Shown here piece after piece: positions 37,201 through 47,340 of a DNA stretch of 64,000 nucleotides; positions within the stretch are counted from its first letter, which is position 1; each line of letters opens with the position of its first letter. Origin of the DNA: Helopsaltes ochotensis (lineage: Eukaryota; Chordata; Aves; Passeriformes; Locustellidae); assembly GCA_013400155.1 (NCBI GenBank), contig VXBM01001080.1:4229-68228 (forward strand), written 5' to 3'. The notes beneath the pieces were generated by a model that worked only from the letters and a program-made list of their open reading frames with translations, was not told the origin of the DNA and did not search any database. The position numbers and the translations under genes were made by a program.

Positions 37201-37834
37201 CATGTGTGACATAAATGCAGCAGAGCATCTTAATTAGATTCTTTCACCAGAACTCCTGACCTTCTGTGTAGCACATTAATGTATTTTACTAATTATAAAT
37301 GCAATTAAAAAGTACTGAAATAAAATTAGGTGGATCTATCTAATTTACATTAAGCACTTTCAAATTATGCAGATTTTCAAAATCTTTTTCTTTCTGTCTT
37401 TTTTTTTTTTTTTTTCCTTTACAATTTGTGTTTCAGGAAAAAATTGTCTGCATTAAAACAGCTGGAAAACAACCTTGTAGCAAAACAAATTTCTTTTCTG
37501 TGATTATTCACAGTGTGTGAGTTAATTTTGCAGGCAGTAATATGCTTAGCTGTCGTTAGGGCAGTGACTCACACAATAGAACCCATATGTGCTCTGGCTG
37601 CAGCACTGGCTCCTCCACTGCCTGGGTGCTTCTCCAGGTTTTCCTCTTGGGAATCAGGTTCAGAGGCTAACTAGGAAAAAAATACTGATATAATGCTCAA
37701 AAATAGAGATTTATAAACAAAACAAAGAGACAACAAAACCCAGGTTTTGTGAATAACACAGGGGAAACATCTGGTGTGCTCAGTCATTAAACCAGGCTGG
37801 CTGTTATCTCTGCTGCCTATATATTTTGGTAGTA
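34241..37834. other. Unique non-coding sequence, no gene seen
   Basis: A modestly GC-rich patch lies at 35180-35670, with frames up to 119 codons on both strands and no motif. T-runs lie near 34792, 36799-36811 and 37400-37416. AT-rich, TAAT-dense segments near 36690-36790 and 37220-37380 have a possible enhancer-like texture. No gene is supported. Confidence 0.55.
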
Positions 37835-38000
37835 CTCCCATAGAATTTTAGAGTTTTAGACATGAAAGTAGAAAAATAACAACATTTCATTATTATTTTT
37901 GTCAAGTATCTAAATGGCAGCAGGCGCTGAGCAGCAAACAACACAATCCCTACCCTGGAGAGCTTCTGATCTAATTTTAGATGGGCTGCAGAAACAGAGG
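37835..38000. repeat. Possible ancient degraded interspersed repeat
   Basis: The words CAACACAATCCCTACCCTGG and AGAGCTTCTGATCTAATTTT resemble the 'TCCCTGCCC..AGAGCTTACAATCTAA' segment that occurs in old amniote repeats. It follows a CATAGAATTTTAGAG word. The match is from memory and divergent, and I cannot name the family. Confidence 0.3.
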
Positions 38001-38357
38001 CAGCTCTAAGTACTGAACATAGATAGAACCAAGCTTAAAGGAGGGACATTTGTAGAGCTACCCAGGCATTTTAGTTCATGTTGTTTATTCTTAACCCCTT
38101 TCCATAGTAAAAAATGAATTTCTTATATGTGTGTGTTTTAAAATGAAAATTCTTTAGTTTTTCACTTAAAAAAGGACGTGAAAGCGCCTCTTTTTTTTTT
38201 TTTGTCCTGTTTTATCCCTTCCCTAAAGAAGTAATGGAAAAGAGTAGTGGAGAACAGAGGAAGAAAAATTGAAATATGAAGAGATGAGGGTAAATGAACC
38301 AATTCAGTGTTCATCTAATGCCAAATGTCATGCATAAGGACTATACTATTTTCCTAC

Positions 38358-38424
38358 TTTTTTTTTTTTTTCTGTGTGTATATTGAGTTTTTTTTTTTTT
38401 TTTTTTTCCTGTGTGTGTATTGAG
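38358..38424. repeat. Tandem duplication of a poly-T plus TGTGTGTATTGAG unit
   Basis: A T14 tract plus CTGTGTGTATATTGAG (38358-38387) is followed directly by a T20 tract plus CCTGTGTGTGTATTGAG (38388-38424). This is a two-copy tandem duplication with tract-length differences. Confidence 0.9.
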
Positions 38425-40832
38425 TTTTCAATCTCTCCCAATCGGCACTGAAAGTAGAAAATCAAGACTAAAGCTTTGCTCATTGTGGGTGCTCATTTTC
38501 AGCCATCTGACAGGTGGTACCACAGGGAGCTGGGGTGGTGCTTCCTCAGTCAGTGTCTGTCAGATCTACCAGAGACCAAGAACTGAAAGGGAGAGGGAGG
38601 CATGTTGAACTAGTTTGCTGGTAAAATCAGAAGTGTAAGAATTCATCCCCAAAGATCTTCCTGCTGGACAGATCTGGAGTTTCCTCACATTTTTCTGGAA
38701 GCAGCAGGCTCTGTTAACCAGCCATGAAGTTCCTGTGACCCTTGCCTTGGAGCAGAGAGCCCCTTCTGGTCTCTTTGCATGGGAGGAACATGGGGATTTC
38801 CAAGTGGAATTTTGATCCCTAAAATTCTGAGCTTCTCCCCTTGGTACAGCAACCTATGTGGAGCATTCACTTTGTACCTCACAGCTCTTTTGAAGTCAAG
38901 TAAATACTTCAGCTTGGAGAGCTGCACTATTTAAATCTGGGTGTTTTCATTGATGTTATGTTATTAATGAAGGTTTCTGCATGGGTTAGTGGAGGAAGGA
39001 ATGGCTCCAACTTTAAATTACCCTCTGAAAGATGTGTCCTGTACTCTGAGACAAGGGACGTGTGGGAATGGGAGCTCTTGCCTCTCATAAGAAAAGATCT
39101 TGGGGAAAGATCCTTTCTGGGGATTTCTGGGGAAATTTTGGAGAAATTTTGGGGGAAGCAGCTGCTCCTGTCCCAGAGCAGGGTCACTGCCAGACCTCGA
39201 CAGAGCATGGTTGCTCCGGCTGCTGAGAGCAAGCGCTCCCCAGGAATCAGAAAAAGTGCTGTGGGCAACAGCAAGGACTCCCTCGAAAGAAAGTGCCAGC
39301 AGATCCCAAATCCTGCTTAGTTCAGCTCCACCTTTAGGCTGGGAGTTCCTCTTCACTCGGAATCAGCCACTTCCTCAGCAGCAGCCCCTTCTCAGGTACG
39401 ACACCACGGGCAGGAGAGGCAATGCTCAGGCCATGCTCACCCCATGCCACTGCAGAGCAGGGATTACCTACAGAAATAGTCACCGGTACCACTTCTCTGT
39501 TTGAAGCATTAGCGCAGGGCAGGGTTTTGGTGTCCTGTTGGCACAGGTTTATAAATGGAAGCAGGAATCGCTGGGTGTTTTTGCAAATTCAGTGTTTAGG
39601 AAATGTTCCGGTAAGGACCTGGAATATTTGAAATGTTTTGCTTTGAGCTTTCTCCTTCACCAACCCCAAATATATGTAGTGACACATCACAGTTAGAAAC
39701 CAAAAACTTTGGAAATTTAGACATTTCCATAAAAAACACATATTGTTGTACAATCCAAATTCAAGTGAAAGCTTTTCTCATATCTTAACCACGCTGGGGT
39801 CTGCTATCAGATGTGGTTGTTTGGTACAAGCAAACCAACAATGAACTATCAATAAGTTTGCGTGGTTCCTAATTTAAGTTTTAAGGTTTATTTTTAACGT
39901 TGGATTGTGCATAGTTCAGAGCATGGCAATTTTAAATGTGACATTTGCCAAGGGTGAGGTTTAACTGTTCCATCAAGAGTGAATACAGGGTAGAACTCCA
40001 GACTGGCACAGCCTTGGTAGGAGCCCCCAGCTGCCCTCCATGGCCAAGCTGTGGTGGTGTCTGCCAGCACTTCTGATTAGGAAATTCAATCCTGCCAAAG
40101 TGCTGTGTTTGACTGTTGGTGTGCTCTGCTGGCATGAGATGGATTTAGGCACTGGGTTCAGTCCTCTGCTGAACAGAAATCTCTTTAACTGTGAAATTCT
40201 TCATGGGGAAAGAGATTAATCACGTTTTAATATTAGGGAAAGGAAAGCTTAAACTATTTATTTGAGTGCATGGCTAAAAAAAACTATAGTAAGAATAGGA
40301 TATTTAAAATTGCCCTCTTTTAACTATGTTTTGCTTAGACGTAATTATTCTTGTTCTTAATTTTTGTTAAACTTTATCGTAGAGCCTTGTCCAAAAACTG
40401 GTTTGGGTCTTTTTTCAAGCCATGAGGATGTTTGCAAAAGAGTATCTGTAAGATGGGAATTTTCTTCTGTGAATATGGGTCACTGTGCAAGTAGGATGGA
40501 CAGGAGTCGTGTGTGCCAAATTACACTGACAAAGAGCTGAGAACAACAAAAAAGATGAGACTTAAATAACCTACCTGAAGTATTTAAAAGCCAATTATCT
40601 GTCTTCTGTTTGAAATGTCATGTGCAAAAAGTTTTTAAGGCACCAAACAGCAAGCTAGACTTTGCAGGCACTGCAGTGAAATATGACAGGCAAAGTGCTC
40701 TGGGTAATAACTCACCAGCCTGGATAATAGAGTCTTTCACTGAGAGAACGAGCCTGTGGCTGAGACACCGGGGTTATCCTTCTGGGTGGCTCAAAAAAGA
40801 GATGTATGATCATTTACTGCTGCTTGCTGGGG
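38425..40832. other. Unique non-coding sequence, no gene seen
   Basis: No gene is supported. The longest open frame is 134 codons (39100-39504 plus), overlapping minus frames, and has no motif. Confidence 0.6.
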
Positions 40833-41022
40833 GAGCTGGATGGGGTGAGTGTGAGCTGTGCAGTGACAGGAGCTGCATGGGGTGAGTGTGAGTGTGAGCT
40901 GGATGGGGTGAGTGTGAGCTGTGCAGTGACAGGAGCTGCATGGGGTGAGTGAGAGCTGTGCAATGAGAGCTGGAATGGGTGAGTGTGAGTGTGAGTGTGA
41001 GCTGTGCAGTGGAGCTGCACTG
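40833..41022. repeat. GAGCTGNATGGGGTGAGTGT minisatellite
   Basis: A 63-bp unit starting GAGCTGGATGGGGTGAGTGT at 40833 is repeated at 40896, with a diverged third copy at 40967. Inside each unit GAGCTG and GGGTGAGTGTGAG words alternate and (GAGTGT)n has expanded locally. Three overlapping minus-strand frames of 90-105 codons rich in His, Ser and Thr (40791-41131) come from this repeat and are not genes. Confidence 0.93.
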
Positions 41023-41877
41023 GGGCCTGACTGACCCTGGGGAGGTTCTGGACCCCGGGGATCTGGCAGCAAATTGACACAACTCGATTCATTTCAATTA
41101 AGTCCCACCAATTTACACAAACTGAAGCCACGGCCCATTATGTCCTCCTGCCTGCTCTGGCAATGAATCCAAGTGTGTGATTAAGAATATAAGAGCGCTC
41201 ATTACAGTTAATGCCTTGTGCTTAAAGCCATGAGCTTAAAGTTAAGCAGGTATTTAAGAGCCTGGTGGGATCCGCAGCAGGAGGCAGAGCTGCCTGGTGC
41301 CCACCCAGGTGCCCTGGCATCAGGGCTGGGAAGGGCATCTGCATTTCTCGGGAGCACTTTCCTCTTGGTCAGCATGTGGCCAGCTGGATTGACTGTGGTT
41401 TACAGTATTTTCTTCTGCCTCAAACTTGTTTCATGGGTGTAAGAATAAGGGGAGAAATAGTGAATATTTTCCTTTATGACAGCCTTTCTTACTGAATATG
41501 ATTTGTTTTGATCCAAAGCCGAAATCTGAAATTCTCTTCCAAACCCTGCCTTGGAGTCTCAGTAAGACCTTTCTTGGGTGATATCATCTTTTAACTCATA
41601 TAATCCCAAGAGTACAATGTTTATGGATATTTTTTTGAGAAAGAGCTAACATTTTAATTTTTGTCACTTTATATGCTGGAATATATGGTACAGTGAGTCC
41701 CAGGATACATTTTTCCTCTCTCTGCGTGTTTTTAAAAGCAGAGCCCAGCTTGCAGTGCTCTATGTGCCGGGCAGAGCACATCCCAAGACTCACAGAAATC
41801 CATGTGCTCCCTTGAGGATGGACTTGGCCCACCTGAACGCCTTTTACCTGCAGTGCTCCTGCTGGGAGAAGCCAAAC
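41023..41877. other. Unique non-coding sequence, no gene seen
   Basis: There is no gene or repeat recognised between the minisatellite and the LTR. Confidence 0.6.
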
Positions 41878-42611
41878 TGTTATAAATGAAATCGCCAATA
41901 AAAATTTAAAAAAGGTTTTATTAAAAATTTATGCATAAAATTTAGAAAATCCATGAACAAAATCAACGCCGAGCCAGGTGATCAGAACTGGGTGAACCAC
42001 AGGCTCGCACAGGGTCCCCCTAGGTTCACACATGCAGTCTTTCCAGTGTCCGTTTTTATACTGTTTTTATACTTTGGCTGGATGATGTGTTATCTCGTAT
42101 CTCCTTGTATTGTTGGGCTTCCTCACATATTCATGTCTCTGCTATTATTTTATAAAACTGTACTCCAGGAAGAAGTGGGAGCTCATTTTATTGGATTCAT
42201 GCGTTGGAAACTTATTTTCTTGGATTCCTGTATTGGAGAGACGCCCATTGCTAAGGGTTTTTCCTGTGTCATTTTCTTAGACTCTTTTTTGGAAGCCCAT
42301 CCATAGTTAAGGGTTCTTGAGTCGTTTTCTTGGATTCGCTCTTTGGAGGCACCTCTATTGCTCTGCAGATTAACCTGCACCTGGAGTCCTTAGCTGGGTG
42401 TATTCTCTCTGTGACAGAGCTTCCCCTCCTTCTATTCAGTGGATAAGTATGTTTCCATTGTGTTTCCTCTTCGTTGCAAGGTGAGGCAGCTTCTGCGGTC
42501 TCAGTTCACAAGTTAGTTTTTACCATTGTATTTTAACATACACATACCTTATTAAATAATATACTAAACTAAATAAAATAAAATACGAATTATTCTAAAC
42601 CATCTATAACA
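41878..42611 (-). mobile_element. Solo LTR, minus orientation, with U3 tandem repeats
   Basis: The element begins TGTTATA and ends TATAACA, a perfect 7-bp terminal inverted repeat of TG...CA type. Reading the minus strand, a doubled TATA motif (GTATAAAAACAGTATAAAAA, 42052-42072) precedes a polyadenylation signal (AATAAA complement at 41917-41922), in the order expected of U3-R-U5. The right boundary may shift a few bases because of an ACACAC run. No target duplication is clear: flanks are CAAAC and, with a shifted end, CCAAC. No retroviral internal sequence adjoins it. The TATA-to-signal spacing is about 130 bp, which is reasonable for R. Confidence 0.8.
42185..42345 (-). repeat. Tandem repeats within the LTR U3 region
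   Basis: ATTTTCTTGGATTC-type starts occur at 42185, 42214, 42271 and 42324, spaced 29, 57 and 53 bp apart. The longer units share GAGACGCCCATTGCTAAGGG or CATCCATAGTTAAGGG. On the minus strand these keep a 65-codon frame open (42183-42380) that shows the repeat as ESKK/RIQEND-like blocks. Tandem U3 repeats are a common form of retroviral enhancer; that role is inferred here. Confidence 0.8.
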
Positions 42612-42633
42612 CACACCAACTCATTTGGTGTGT
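42611..42633. repeat. Perfect 9-bp inverted repeat at the LTR edge
   Basis: ACACACCAA and TTGGTGTGT flank a 5-nt CTCAT loop. The left arm overlaps the probable LTR end. Confidence 0.85.
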
Positions 42634-44786
42634 CCTTAGGAGCTGCAGTGACAACCTTGTGGCAAAACCCAAGATCTGCAGGGTCTGGTGGGCTGTGGGG
42701 CTCGTGCACCTTCCACTGGAGTTCGCAAACAAAACCAGCGACCAAGAACTCATCTCTCCAAATGTGGAACTTTACAAAGAGTTAATCTTGCACATTATTT
42801 TCACATAACCTCTCATCAGTTATACCTCGCTGCATTCCCTGTCTCCTGCCTTTACAAGCCCGGTTCAGGATAGAGAGAAGGTGTTTGTCTTTGGGAAAAC
42901 ATTGGAAAAAAAAATCTCCAGCTCTTCCTTGCTCACTAACCCAAGCAGAATTCGCCCTCTCATTTCTGTGACAGGCTCGCTTTGCCAGACACAGACACTT
43001 AGCAGGTGTTTTCATCATGACATTAATAATAAGAATTGACACGTGCTAAATGAGGAATCCCTTGTTGTGCCTGGTAGCACTGATGGATATTTGGGGAAAT
43101 TGACGGCTCCTGAAAAATGTTTTTGCCATTACCAGCACTTCTCTGACAGATTTTTAATGGCTCTCACAGAACCCTCACTAACTTGAACACTCTTGCAGAT
43201 GAAGTGGAATTGATGAAATGTGCTGCTTTAACACTTCTGAAAGTTAGTGAAGAAACATGGAAAAAAACTCTGAGATCTACTTCTACATCACAATATTTTT
43301 TTTTAGATTTTTTTTTTGCCCTGAAAACATTTTTTTCTCTCTCAGTACTCAGAGACTGGAATGGATTAGCTGAGGGGACAAGCTTATTTGTTATGGTACA
43401 CCAGGACCCAGCCATATAACCCCCATTAACCTTAATGGGAGCCACAAAGCTCGTCCTCCTCATTTGGATGGAAATATCCCCCTGCTCATCAGGGATCAAT
43501 TGCACTCAGGGTTACCTGGTTTCAGGGGTTCATTCCATATGGGACTCAGTGCCACGACCTTGTAAGCCTTGGGCTACAGGAGAGGGAGGACAGATAAAAC
43601 GGGACGGTGAGAACAGGGATCAAATAAAACTATAAGAAAAAAAAAAAAGGGAGAGAGAGAAAAAGTTCTAAAGGTTGTTAGGTAATTCATGTTAGAAGTG
43701 CCAGTGAAATGTGATTGCAATTAAATCACCAGCACCCTTTGCAGTTCAGTGTGATACTGCAGAAAATCAATACAAAGATAACAGTGCATCGTGTGCAGGT
43801 GCTTCTGAGAATTCCCACATTGAAAATAATTTTACAGGAAGAATGTGTTAACTCTTTTTTTTTTTCTGAACTTCCCTGTAAAGAACAGAGCAAGATCAGA
43901 GCAAGATAGTGATCTTTGAATGTTCTTATTTTTTGGCTCCTCCCTCCAAGTTAATCATTGCATCCATAAACCTGAGCTACTCAGGGTGGTGTTATCAGGA
44001 AAGCCTAAGTGGAAGAGATGCTCATCTCTTTTTGAAAGTCAATTAAGCTTATGTGCCTAAATCCAGTGTTTATGTTTGAATCCCTGTTGATGGCTTTATT
44101 GAAAAAGATCTCCAGTTGCCTTTTTAAGTGATAGGAGGATTATGACTAAGTATAGCAAAAGCTCAGTTCTATGCTGACATCTCTTATCTCTCACTGATGA
44201 AAAGAACATGCATCCTGTGCCTCAGAAGAATTCTATAATTAAGCAAGGCGACCAGAGAGGACTTGGCAAAGCTGTGGAAGGAATGAGGTTATGGGGGAAA
44301 ATTGTTCAAGTTTTTATTTATGATTTGAGGCTGCCCAGTGCAGATAACAAAAGACATGGAGGCTAAACTTTAAATAAATATTGTGCTGCCATAGGTGTGA
44401 TTTCCAATATGCAATCTGCTTCATTAATGCTAAAATAAGACCCCCTGCCCTCAGGTGGTATAGAGCAATCTCAAAGCTAACACAGGACAAGCAGTACTGG
44501 CTTCCAAACACCTCTCACAGCCGGAAAATTGCAACAGAACTACAGACAGAATTCAGGAAAACTGTTTCCAATTGTTTATTGTTCATGCCTGGGAATAATC
44601 AGTTTTTCAGCTAATCGTGACTCTCTCATCATAAGACTTGGCAATTCTAAGCATGCAGCAGCACCACTCAGGAGACAGTTTTGTGTACTGCTTCCACAAA
44701 TTATTCCTACTGTTTCCAGCACTAGGGCATTGTATGCAGAGACTGCGTGGATAAGAATAGAGTTGTCCTAATCTCTAAATTAAGGG
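42634..44786. other. Unique non-coding sequence, no gene seen
   Basis: No gene is supported. It contains T-runs near 43291-43318 and 43855-43864 and an A/GA-rich run near 43636-43664. Confidence 0.6.
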
Positions 44787-44956
44787 TAAAAAAAAAAATC
44801 CAAAAAAGCCAAGTGAAAACAAAACAAAACCCCCTAAAACAAACCAACCAACCAACCAACCAACCAAAAAAAAAAAAAAAACCAAAAAACCCAACAAACA
44901 AACCCCAACAAACAAAAAACCAAACAACCAACACTCCCCCCCCAACACCCCCCCGC
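44787..44956. repeat. A/C-rich low-complexity tract with (AACC)n core
   Basis: It includes (AACC)n, A-runs, ACAAAC words and C-runs. From 44836 to 44934, 99 consecutive bases contain only A and C on the plus strand. The minus-strand frames that cross it translate into Gly, Phe, Trp, Val and Leu-rich text and are composition artefacts. Confidence 0.93.
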
Positions 44957-46900
44957 CAACCAATCAGAACCCACTTCCCAAAACTTTTGATGTTGGTTTT
45001 TGGTTTTGGGCATCTTTTAGGTTTCTTAGATGCCAAACATTATGACGCATGACTCTATGTGGGCACAGTTTTCAATTCTATGAGTACCTAATATGTAAGA
45101 AAGTGAGTTGTCAGTTTAGCCAGCACTAATTTCTCAAATCCTGAGACTGAGATTTCATGAAAGGGTGACGTTTCCTCAGCAGATGAGTGCAGAGGGCCTC
45201 CAGAAGGGCCCTTGTGACATTGTCCAGCAGCCAGGAGCCTCTGCCCTGAAAGCTCCAGTTCTGCATTCCAGCAAGGAGCCTTAGTTGGAGTTAAATGGAG
45301 GTTACACTTCACAGCCCTTTGTGCTGAGATTGTCTCATTCTCCCAGCAGTTTCTGCCTTATGGGAGTGTGCACGGCCGTTCCAGTCATCCCATCTCTCCC
45401 TCCTTTCACCAGAGCTCAGGGCATGGAAGGACCTCCACACCAAGCCGGTTCCTCAAGTGCTGCTCAGGGCAGTGCTGGGATGGTTTTTGCAGGATCAGCT
45501 CCTCCTCACAGACACGCAAACAGCTCTCTGGCTGTGGCCCGGCTGCAAACAAAGCTTGACTGATGGCGGGCAGAGGGCAGAGCCTGCAGCTCCAGGGCCG
45601 GGGTCACACACCTCGTGGGCACAAACCCCAGCCCAGGCTCCTCAGAAATGCCCCGGGCACGGGGCAGGAACAGAGGCTGCTGGAGGAATTCAGGCCTGGC
45701 ACAGCCAGGCAAACATCTCTGTGGGCAGCGGCAAAGAGAGCGCCATGGGCGCTGTGCGCTTGGGTCAAGGGGCCGGCCCCGCTGCAGGGCCCAAATTATC
45801 CCAGAGCTTCCCAGGACTGGGGCTTTGCCACCTCCGAGTGGCTGGGGCTTTCCTGTGAGCTCTTCAAGCTGGTTGTTCTATTTTAAAACTGCGCTAGAAG
45901 TGCCAATTGCTGGTGTGTAATCACATCTGAATGCCTGAATTTCCACTTCAGCCGTGGCATCTTGGGATCTTCTTTGGAAGTGGTGGTTTTAGTTCTAATA
46001 AATCCTCCTGTGGATGGTCACTGGGATTTTATTTTACTGAGAAATGGAATACAGAAATATGTGAAGAAAGGCACTTTCATATACTTTTAGTCCCCCTTCA
46101 GAACGTTTTCCAGTGCTCTGTTTACCCTGGCTGGTTTGTGCTTTTCCTCCAGTTATAAATAACTGCTCAAGACTGATGTGTTTACTTTGTTTAACCATGG
46201 CCATGATGGGTCGAGGACACATTAAATCATCCTCAGGTTCTTATTTGCAGCCAATTCTGAAATAACCAGAGTAGTGACATAAAATTACTTCATACTGCAG
46301 AGATTTTTATATTGGCTTAAGCCTCTGGAAGTCTCCAGTGTTTTACAACAACACACTTTAATGGTGAAACAGCGACAACAAATATGAAAGTCCATGTGGA
46401 ATTGTCTAACAAACAACTCAAGGTTTGTTTAAGTTGCAAAGGTATGAAAAAGGGATATTATTTTCTTCAGAGATTTTCCTTGATGAGTTTACAGATCTTG
46501 ATGTTGTTTATTCAGATTTAAAGTTTTTTCATATTTTAGAAAAAGTTATGAATGAAAGTACACTCTTATTCTGATGAGATTAAAAGGGGGAGATGTTCTT
46601 TCATGGCAATTCCTACAAATATAGCCTCTGTGTGTGCACATTTGTGCTTCTGCTCTGAAAACACCATCTGCAGGTGCTACTGTTACTTCAATAGTTTGAT
46701 CTGATTTTTGTTTAGAGTTACCTGCAAGCAAACTTCTCTGTTCATAATTGTCTGCTGTCATCAAAAAGGAGAGTGACTGCGAAAATCAAACTTGTGCTAT
46801 TATGTGTGGTACACAGAAAATTAATGTATCTCCTCTCCGCTGTCAGTGGTCCATCAGCCCAGGATCTGCAACGTCTCCTTCTACCAATATGTGACTAAGA
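44957..46900. other. Unique non-coding sequence with a GC-rich patch
   Basis: A GC-rich patch at about 45160-45860 supports frames of 92-133 codons in several phases, but none has a motif or consistent splice context. The remainder is AT-rich. No gene is supported. Confidence 0.5.
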
Positions 46901-47340
46901 TTGTATCACTGGTTTATTGTCTGTAATTAGCAAGGCTGTAATGACGTGTGTTTGGGAATTATATCTCTATTTGTTTGTATTAGAAAATAAATGGCACTCA
47001 AATGTGTTCCAGGACTGCTGGGTGCTCACTCTGAAGGTGTTTACAGGAATCAGCCTCTTATTCTCACATGACTTCTTTCTCAGATGTCTGAGAAACAAGA
47101 TAGGCTTTCTCCTGAGGGTTAAAAAGTCTGACTTCAGTGATATCTTGCTTGAGAATGAACTGCAGAGTTTGGGACCATTTCTGGAACACCACCAGGTAAC
47201 AGTGCAGTGTTTCATGTGTAGGGCAGGAATCTTCCCTGGAGGAATGAGGCAGTGCAGGGGCTGGAGAGTCACCACACAGAAGTCTGGAAAGAGGGAGGAG
47301 TGTGATCTTGAAAATCTTTTTGTTTACATATAATTCATTG
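46901..47340 (+). other. Weak open region with splice-like signals, probably not coding
   Basis: A 138-codon plus frame (46917-47333) contains a TTCTTTCTCAG acceptor-like site at about 47080-47090 and a CACCAG|GTAACA donor-like site at about 47193-47200. The roughly 105-bp interval between them stays open and reads RNKIGFLLRVKKSDFSDI-like text. I do not recognise a family, there is no second exon nearby, and such sites arise often by chance. It could be a non-coding RNA exon, but the evidence is thin. Confidence 0.1.

Noticed and set aside
40791..41131. His/Ser/Thr-rich minus frames
   Set aside because: They are direct translations of the GAGTGT-type minisatellite.
44722..45052. Lys/Pro/Asn-rich plus and Phe/Gly/Trp-rich minus frames
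   Set aside because: They are composition artefacts of the A/C-only tract.
46917..47333. Possible coding exon with acceptor and donor sites
   Set aside because: There is no partner exon or recognised protein; single splice-like sites are common by chance. It is kept only as a low-confidence feature.
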